DNA of 64,000 nucleotides, taken from the NCBI GenBank assembly GCA_963978545.1, contig OZ021730.1, forward strand, positions 11,539,796-11,603,795, written 5' to 3'. Within the stretch, counting starts at the first letter, position 1, and each line of letters opens with the position of its first letter. This document shows positions 57,080 through 64,000 of the stretch, one piece after another. The notes below the pieces were generated by a model that ran no database searches, was not told where the DNA came from, and worked only from the letters and a program-made list of their open reading frames with translations. The position numbers were made by a program, and so were the translations under genes. This DNA is from Linyphia triangularis (taxonomy: Eukaryota > Arthropoda > Arachnida > Araneae > Linyphiidae).

Positions 57080-58391
57080 AATTGTATAATCAAGTGATTT
57101 TTGTTGATGCTATATTTTTGAATCAATGTATGGCTGAGCTCCTTTAGTCTTAACATTGCGATAGGAATGGAGGAACCATTCTTACCGGATGTTAGCTAAG
57201 ATTTAGCTTGGCAAGAGATGAAAGTTGCTCGCTATTCTGATTTCTACTTATGTGAATTCATTTTGTTATGGCATTCTTATAGCTGCGCTAATTTTACAAA
57301 TTGAATATTTTTTTGCAGGAAGATAATCAAGTGATTTTTGTTTCAACCTATATTTTTGAATCAATGTATGGCTGAGCTTCTCAAGTCTTAACATTGCGAT
57401 AGGAATGGAGGAACCACTCTTACTGCATGTTAGTCAAGTTTTAGCTTGGCAAGAGATGAAAGTTGCTCGCTATTCTAATTTCTATATATGGGAATTCATT
57501 TTGTTATGGCATTCCTATAGCTGCGCTAATTTTCCAAATTGTATAATCAAGTGATATTTGTTGGTGCTATATTTTGGAATCAATGTATGGCTGAGCTCCT
57601 TGAGTCTTGACATTGCGATAGGAATGAAGGAACCACTCTTACCGGATGTTAGCTAAGTTTTAGCTTGGCAAGAGATGAAAGTTGCTCGCTATTCTTATTT
57701 CTACTTATGTGAATTCATTTTGTTATGGCATTCTTATAGCTGCACTAATTTTACAAATTGTATATTTTTACAGGAAGATAATCAAGTGATTTTTGTTAAA
57801 CCTATATTTTGGAATCATTGTATGGCTGAGCTTTTTGAGTCTTAACATTGCGATAGGAATAGAGGAACCACTCTTGCAGCATGTTAGCCAAGTTTTAGCT
57901 TGGCAAGAGATGAAAGTTGTTCGCTATTCTAATTTCTATGTATGGGAATTCATTTTGTTATGGCATTCTTATCAAGTGATTTTATAATCAAGTGATTTTT
58001 GTTCAACCTATATTTTTGAATCAATGTATGGCTGAGTTTCTCAAGTCTTAACATTGCGATAGGAATGGAGGAACCACTCTTACTGCATGTTAGTCAAGTT
58101 TTAGCTTGGCAAGAGATGAAAGTTGCTCGCTATTCTAATTTCTATGTATGGGAATTCATTTTGTTATGGCATTCCTATAGCTGCGCTAATTTTACAAATT
58201 GTATAATCAAGTGATTTTTGTTGATGCTATATTTTGGAATCAATGTATGGCTGAGCTCCTTGAGTCTTTACATTGCGATAGGAATGAAGGAACCACTCTT
58301 ACCGGATGTTAGCTAAGTTTTAGCTTGGCAAGAGATGAAAGTTGCTCGCTATTCTGATTTCTACTTGTGGGGATTCGTTTTGTTGTGACAT
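57080..58391 (+). repeat. Tandem array A, right cassette copy (six units)
   Basis: Units start at about 57,130, 57,368, 57,587, 57,822, 58,028 and 58,247. One unit is shortened to 206 bp by a deletion at about 57,970. The order of unit subtypes parallels the left cassette. Confidence 0.9.
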
Positions 58392-58680
58392 TCTTATAGC
58401 AATTATTTGTCAATGGTACACGTCTCTCCCCTTGTTGATTGCAATCCGTTGCACAGACACCAGTAGGGTGAAAAGAAAACGTCTTCCAGAGCCAATATGG
58501 TTTTGGCAAAGGCAGACCATGCATTCAACTTGACCATCAGATGATACCACTTGTGCGTGTCTTTTGGAAATGATGGGCAATCGAATAAACAGAATCTTCA
58601 TATCCGCTTTCTTCAGTAAACACTACTTGGTCCAGCTGTTGAGAATCGTATTGAGTATTACTGCAGAGAATCTTATTTGG
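58392..58680. other. Spacer between arrays A and B, right cassette
   Basis: Nearly identical to 27,236-27,519. No gene called. Confidence 0.5.
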
Positions 58681-59420
58681 TTACCAAAACTACTTGGACA
58701 GGTTCTTAGGAAAGAGAATCAAACAATTCATGTGATTGCTGCAAACGTGACATAGCCAACTTTCTCAAAAGATACTCATGACATGCATCCTAAAGCCACA
58801 CTTGTTGATAAGACAAAAACTACCTGGACAGGTTCTTAGAAAAGAGAATCAAACAATTCATGTGATACAGATTCTTGCCAAGTTCAAACATAGATAGCCA
58901 ACATTCTCAAAAGATACTCCTAACCGACATCAAAAGCCACACTTTTTGATAATACAAAATCTACCTGGACAGGTTCTTTGAAAAGAGAAACAATTCATAT
59001 ATAAACGATTTAGATTCTTGTAAACTTTCAACATAGATAGCCAACATTCTCAAAAGATACTCATGACAGACATTCTAAAGCCACACTTGTCGGTATTATA
59101 AAAACTACCTGGACAGGTTTTTATAAAAAACCGAGTCGAATCAAACAATTCATGTGACCGCTGCAAACTTCAAACATACATAGCCAACAAACTCATTTTC
59201 AAAAGTTATACTTGCAAAAGCTACTTCTTGATATAACAAAAACTACTTGAACAGGTTCTTAGAAAAGAGAATCAAACAATTTATGTGATACAGATTCTTG
59301 CAAAGTTCAAACATAATTTGTCAAATTATTCAACATTCTCAGAAAATATTTATGACAGACATTCTAAAGTCACACTTGTTAATATTACAAAAAATACCTG
59401 GACTGATTCTTAGAAAAGAG
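58681..59420. repeat. Tandem array B, right cassette copy (about six ~145-bp units)
   Basis: Same unit as 27,520-28,860, with about four fewer copies. Confidence 0.88.
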
Positions 59421-59972
59421 AATCGTGTATAAATATACAGGTTCTTGCAAAGTTCAAACATAAATTGCCAATCTATTCAACCCTATCATACTATATTACA
59501 TTAACACTATCTTTATTAAATTTTCTAAAATACAACTAAAATGATAATAAAATTTATTCTTCATATTTACATCCTTCAAAGTATGCAAATGACCACATGA
59601 TACTTCATTCTGAGAAAAAAAAAAAGAAAAAAAATACATGAGTTCAATCGATTCTCCCACACTTTTTCTTTCCTTCATTACTCTTAAGGGGATCCGGCAC
59701 CTCCATAGGAGCCCATGTTAACAATTTTGGGGGCATCTCATTTAATAACCGATTCTTCTGTTGATCTGATGTTGGGCCTGATAAAAAGTCATCCATTCGC
59801 GAGGAAGGCAAGGCTCGATATCACAAGACTCGGTGCACTCGTGAAGACTGCCAATCTCTGTTCGAAGGTAACTCCTTTCACCCGCACTCCAGCCCCATTC
59901 AAATTCAGTGTACAGCCAACTCAACATTTTCTCAGTCGACCATTCAAACGGAGGGCAGTGTTCACACGGCTC
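59421..59972. other. Spacer 3' of the intact RING gene
   Basis: Matches the left cassette. Contains an A-rich stretch at 59,612-59,635. No gene supported. Confidence 0.5.
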
Positions 59973-60467
59973 TCAATATTTCTCCCTCACGCGTCTTCTG
60001 ATCGAGTGTTGGAGAGAAGTGGGTAAGGTCGAAAACCCTTTTCCCTCTATAAATTTATGCATGGTTGTAGTAGCCATGTGAAGAATGACTTGATAGATGT
60101 GATGGATATCGTCGGGATAGATGTCTTCTCGGCAGACTGGGCACGACTGAGAGTTTTCATGTCCCGTCTCTACCCATTTCGCTAAACAATATCCGTGAAA
60201 CCAATGATCACATCTCAGATAGCGAAAATTGCATACGGTCGGCTCGAGACAGATCTCGCAGGTCGTCTCGTGCTGGCCTAAAATCCGAATAGACGCTACG
60301 TCCATTGGATGTACAGGTTGGGCGCATCGAATGCAATGTCGCCGGTGGCCGAAATGCAAGTTGATACACGCGGCATGAATGAGCGCTTGGCAGCAAGCGA
60401 GTTGTACCATGGGCAGAGGGCTGTCGCGGATAAGGCAATAAGCGCAGGCTACAGACATGTCTAACAT
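59973..60467 (-). CDS. Double-RING zinc-finger protein, probable E3 ubiquitin ligase, intact
   Basis: This 164-residue protein has two RING-type blocks. The first, at residues 8 to about 50, is CAYC...CC...H...C then CIRC. The second, at about 73-117, is CEIC...CDHWFHGYC...CPVC, a clear RING-H2 form. A basic C-terminus follows. RING-H2 domains recruit E2 enzymes, so a ligase role is inferred from the family. No membrane segment or signal peptide is seen. The gene is intronless with a TATA box close to its ATG and lies beside a viral-type glycoprotein gene. Its left copy is broken. Confidence 0.8.
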   Translation of the reverse strand: MLDMSVACAYCLIRDSPLPMVQLACCQALIHAACINLHFGHRRHCIRCAQPVHPMDVASIRILGQHETTCEICLEPTVCNFRYLRCDHWFHGYCLAKWVETGHENSQSCPVCREDIYPDDIHHIYQVILHMATTTMHKFIEGKGFSTLPTSLQHSIRRRVREKY

Positions 60468-60469
60468 CT

Positions 60470-60952
60470 GAAGCTGAAATGATGCGGGAGAGGGGAAGGC
60501 TCTGAGCTTTTATAGGAAAAGGGGCGTAGGGAAGAGGGTGACGTCACGAGATGACTGCTGATTGGTCAAGATATAGCTTTGTCTGCCAACACACCCAATT
60601 ACAGAGAAACCACTGTTGAAACTCGAAATGGAGTCATTTATTGGTTGTTAAAATGAAACGCAGTGTTTTAACGTTCCAACATTACAAATTGTATAAATTT
60701 CAGCAGCTTGGAAATGTAATTTATACATCTTTAACATTCCAATGTACGAGATTGTAAATCTCAAAAACAATCTCTTAAATATCAATATTTTATCTGCAAG
60801 GCATTCCAACTTTTAAAATTTAAACAGCTTGGAAATGTAACTTGTACGTCTTTAACTTTCCAACCCAAGAGCTTGTAAATTTCAAAAACAATCTCTAAAT
60901 ATTAATATTTCATCTGTAGAATTTTAAACCAAAACCTCTTTGGGTCCTGCAG
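60470..60952 (-). repeat. RING promoter block, copy P1
   Basis: About 480 bp from the RING start region to GGTTGTGCTGCAGGACC is repeated at 61,603-62,085 with few differences. It includes the TATA box and the GCTTGGAAATGTAA repeats. Confidence 0.88.
60507..60514 (-). promoter_or_regulatory. TATA box of the intact RING gene
   Basis: TATAAAAG in CCTATAAAAGCTCAGAG, about 40 bases upstream of the ATG, so the 5' leader would be only 10-20 nt. Confidence 0.72.
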
Positions 60953-61600
60953 CACAACCTTTGATTTGACACATTTTAAAATTGATTCATATGTCACACA
61001 AATGCTTAAATCATTTATCAACTCATACGTATGGCCCCAAATTTTGAAGTTGTTTGCTCCTTTATGAATTTCATATGTGGAATCTGTCAAAACAACACCC
61101 ATTTCTTTGGTTTTAAATTTCACTATAAACTTTCCTTCATTCGACTGATATATGTAGACAGAACATTTGAATCCTGATGTGCAGCTGTGGCACCCTGAAC
61201 ACTCATTCATTTTAAATGTTTTTATTTTTGGCTCCACTTCTTTGCTAGCAACTATCATTTCATTAACTTCAACTTCGAAATTGATACTCCCAATCGACTT
61301 TTTTGGGCTCAGATAAACCAACATGCTGTTGTTGTTCAAATCAGTGTGCAGCTTCTTTATTGTGTGGTCGTCCGACAACTTTTTTGAAGATTGCAAGTGA
61401 TCATCAAAATCCATAGATTTTGAGACTCCAGTTGACTTACATTGGTGGCTTGATCCTGTCCTGCATGAGTAATCAGTTTGTAAACCATTATAATTAACAT
61501 ACACTTTGCTAAAGCATTCCAATTTTTTCAATTCATCAGGTGAGGCATTCAATTCATCGCGGATAAGGCAATAAGCGCAGGCTACAGACATGTCTAACAT
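60902..61600 (-). CDS. Chimeric open frame: RING N-terminus fused to a Gc-like C-terminal domain
   Basis: The first 15 residues (MLDMSVACAYCLIRD) are those of the RING protein. From residue 16 the protein is a 217-residue region with CSGCHSCTSGFKCSVYI, which resembles the C-terminal domain (domain III) of class II viral fusion glycoproteins of bunyavirus Gc type. It has its own copy of the RING promoter and no internal stop. It arose where a duplicated promoter block landed in the glycoprotein gene. No signal peptide is present, so a secreted or membrane role is unlikely unless it is spliced. Whether it is expressed is unknown. Confidence 0.5.
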   Translation of the reverse strand: MLDMSVACAYCLIRDELNASPDELKKLECFSKVYVNYNGLQTDYSCRTGSSHQCKSTGVSKSMDFDDHLQSSKKLSDDHTIKKLHTDLNNNSMLVYLSPKKSIGSINFEVEVNEMIVASKEVEPKIKTFKMNECSGCHSCTSGFKCSVYIYQSNEGKFIVKFKTKEMGVVLTDSTYEIHKGANNFKIWGHTYELINDLSICVTYESILKCVKSKVVLQDPKRFWFKILQMKY

Positions 61601-61602
61601 CT

Positions 61603-62085
61603 GAAGCTGAAATGATGCGGGAGAAGGGAAGGCTCTGAGCTTTTATAGGAAAATGGGCGTAGGGAAGAGGGTGACGTCACGAGATGACTGCTGATTGGTC
61701 GAGATATAGCTTTGTCTGCCAACACACCCAATTTCAGAGAAACCACTGTTGAAACTCGAAATGGAGTCATTTATTGGTTGTTAAAATGAAACGCGGGGTT
61801 TTAACGTTCCAACATTACAAATTGTATAAATTTCAGCAGCTTGGAAATGTAATTTATACATCTTGAACATTCCAACGTACGAGATTGTAAATTTCAAAAA
61901 CAATCTCTTAAATATCAATATTTTATCTGCAAGGCGTTCCAACTTTTAAAATTTAAACAGCTTGGAAATGTAACTCGTACGTCTTTAACTTTCCAACCCA
62001 AGAGCTTGTAAATTTCAAAAACAATCTCTAAATATTAATATTTCATCTGTAGACCAAAACCTCTTTGGGTCCTGCAGCACAACCT
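61603..62085 (-). repeat. RING promoter block, copy P2
   Basis: Duplicate of 60,470-60,952. It separates the two halves of the glycoprotein-like gene. Confidence 0.88.
61640..61647 (-). promoter_or_regulatory. TATA box of the chimeric frame
   Basis: Same CCTATAAAAGCTCAGAG context as 60,507, about 40 bases before the ATG at 61,600. Confidence 0.68.
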
Positions 62086-63534
62086 TCATTCTGGTTGTAA
62101 CATTCTGAACCAAGTTTGCTTAAACATACAACTGATGTTGATTGGACATCGCCAATGGAACCATGATTGCAATGGGATGGTGATTGACAGACATCCGGGT
62201 CAACATACAGCTCAGTTGCTTCTGAATAGTAGCTAAGTTCTTTAATGTTGTGTGTGGAAATTTTGCTGTGCACAGTCATCACTGTCATTTCACTTTGAGC
62301 TGAAAATGCTGGTGGAGCTAACAATCTCACAGCAAAGTCATCAAGATCAAATTCTGTAGATTCGCTTATCAATTTACAATTCTGCTTTCTATTATTCACA
62401 AGTAGACACGCCAAGTACTCAGTTTTCTCATACTGCTGTTTCCATACAGCACCTATTTTTGAGTTTTGTTTGCATTCTAAATTTAATCCACAACAGCAGC
62501 AACCTCCTGTATTCCAGCACCAAGTAGGGTTGCATGAAACTCCTCGGCATCCTTTCCATGTCCACACTCTGTTTCCTAAACACATCCTTCCACCACAATA
62601 CCCATTGCATTCACCAACACATACCCCCTTAACTTCAGTGTTAAATTCTCTCTCGCAGGTGCAATACAGAAACTTTGTATTATATATCTGAGCAATTTGT
62701 GGTATAACCAAAGATATTGTTGGTTCATTTGTTATTTTGTCTGATTTTACTTTGAAAGAAACCCCATTGCCCTCAACCAAGTCAATTATTCCTGATTCAA
62801 CTCCATCTAATTTTATTTCTCCAGAATCTGTAACTGTTTCTCTAAGCATTGTTTCTTTGTACTTCATTGCAGTGTGTTTCATCTTCAGAATTCAGTGTTC
62901 CCCATGGCAATTGAAGATCACCATCCATATCTTCTTCTGTTGCACATTTACATATTCCAGGAACATTGAAACAAGTCAGAAAGCAGCTTCCGTGTTTCCC
63001 AAATTCAAACCAGATGTTATGACGTCTTCTGTAATTTAGCTTTACAGAGTCACTCAATATAGAGCTTTGTCTCTGCATTTCATGGGCAGAGCTATTACCC
63101 TCTATTTTGACAGCTGAGAGGCCATTTGACTTTTCATTGAAATGTTCATTATTTCTTCTTTCATGAGCACTTCCTGTCCTGATCCCAGGTCGTAATCTAA
63201 TGTCACTTGATTCCTCTTGTTGTTCCATCAATGACCTCTTATGTCTATGCTTGTCTCTTGACATGATCCTTGTTAATCTGTCACTTCTTCTCTTTTCAAC
63301 TCCTGGTCTTGCAATGTGTGGTGATTCTGCAAACCTGGGATTCAACTGGCCAGTGCCCAATGGTATCTGCTGAACTGTGCCATTTGGACCTGCTGTATTA
63401 GGGCTTCCACTTCCAGCAGCTACTTGTATGCCTGACTGGCCTGCAATGTTGATCCCACCGCCATTAGATGCATGTGCCATCCCAAAGTTGTCAGGGCCCA
63501 TTTCTCTCCTGGCGTGTCTTCCAGTGTGTACCAT
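62043..63534 (-). pseudogene. Class II fusion-glycoprotein-like gene, N-terminal and central part, frameshifted
   Basis: Two phases cover one protein: 63,534-62,842 (Gly/Asn-rich start, basic RDKHRHKR site that could be furin-cleaved) and 62,882-62,043. The second holds a cysteine cluster, CNGYCGG, GCRGVSCNPTWCW and GCCCCGLNLEC, like the fusion-loop region of bunyavirus Gc and of Gc-type envelopes in some retroelements. A phase change lies near 62,880. The C-terminal domain is displaced to 60,902-61,550 by the promoter block. Phase change and split make it a broken gene. Retroelement env or endogenous viral element are both possible. Confidence 0.55.
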
Positions 63535-63589
63535 GTGGAAGGAAATATTTACTAATGCTTCTGTTGGGATATAAACAAAGTGGAATGAA

Positions 63590-63903
63590 TATGGCTGAGC
63601 TTCTTGAGTCTTTTAACATTGCGATAGGAATGGAGGAACCACTCTTACTGCATGTTAGCCAAGTTTTAGCTTGGCTAGAGATGAAAGTTGCTCGCTATTC
63701 TGATTTCTACTTATGGGAATACATTTTGTTATGGCATTCTAATAGCTGCGCTAATTTTACAAATTGTAAATTTTTTGCAAGTAGATAATCAAGTGATTTT
63801 TGTTGATGCTATATTTTGGAATCAATGTATGGCTGAGCTTCTCAAGTCTTAACATTGCGATAGGAATGGAGGAACCACTCTTACTGCATGTTAGCCAAGT
63901 TTT
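63590..63903 (+). repeat. Array A units on the far side of the right cassette
   Basis: About one and a half units, matching 26,174-26,490 closely, end at GCCAAGTTTTA. Together with the array at 57,080 they flank the cassette in direct orientation. Confidence 0.88.
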
Positions 63904-64000
63904 ATAGGAATACTTTCAGCTTGACGTTAATAACGATCATTTAACTTCTGAAAATCTACAATTTCATAAAGATAAATAGGTTTCTCTTGTAAGGCAATCC

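Overview
The window is transposon-dense, AT-rich animal DNA. There are no operons or ribosome binding sites, non-LTR retrotransposons fill more than half of it, and tRNA-derived SINEs, LTR-retrotransposon debris, nested DNA transposons, tandem repeats and fragments of RNA-virus genes are present. This fits an arthropod; a chelicerate (spider or tick) is a plausible guess, but nothing seen here proves it. No ordinary host housekeeping gene was recognised.

Layout. Positions 1-10,690 hold I-superfamily LINEs of subfamily A: one broken copy cut by the window edge, a short 5'-truncated copy at its tail, and one full-length element (4,409-10,290) inserted in a 156-bp tandem array with a 17-bp target-site duplication (TSD). 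Positions 10,700-14,750 hold a GC-rich, frameshifted double-RING gene with two TATA boxes, a 3 x 201-bp in-frame tandem repeat and a small antisense LINE 3'-end insertion. Positions 14,750-26,150 are mostly AT-rich non-coding DNA with two nested hAT-like elements, two tRNA-derived SINEs, a solo LTR, a Ty3/gypsy integrase remnant and a 60-bp minimal LINE-tail insertion.

Positions 26,160-31,815 and 57,080-63,903 are two copies of one cassette: a ~220-bp array, a ~145-bp array, a TATA-driven double-RING gene and a cysteine-rich, class II fusion-glycoprotein-like (bunyavirus Gc-like) gene, then array units again. In the right copy the RING gene is intact. A second copy of its promoter region splits the glycoprotein gene and drives a chimeric open frame. 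The left copy is decayed.

Positions 32,070-49,270 hold subfamily B LINEs. Element 3 is broken. Element 4 has an intact 5' end and a 13-bp TSD. Element 5 is full length with both ORFs open and a perfect 15-bp TSD, and it sits inside ORF1 of element 4. Near the 3' end of element 4 lies an antisense fragment of a negative-strand RNA virus L polymerase gene, flanked by a 121-bp duplication of the LINE tail. A longer version of the same LINE/virus junction occurs at 54,963-57,076, next to a deleted Ty3/gypsy element (51,463-54,944).

How the parts relate. LINEs supply the reverse transcriptase. The SINE at 20,593 and the 60-bp insertion at 25,561 carry the same 3' hairpin as the LINEs and were probably mobilised by them. 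The viral L fragment is joined directly to a LINE tail, so the LINE machinery is the obvious candidate for its capture. The RING plus Gc-like cassette is the least familiar unit here and the best candidate for an undescribed system.
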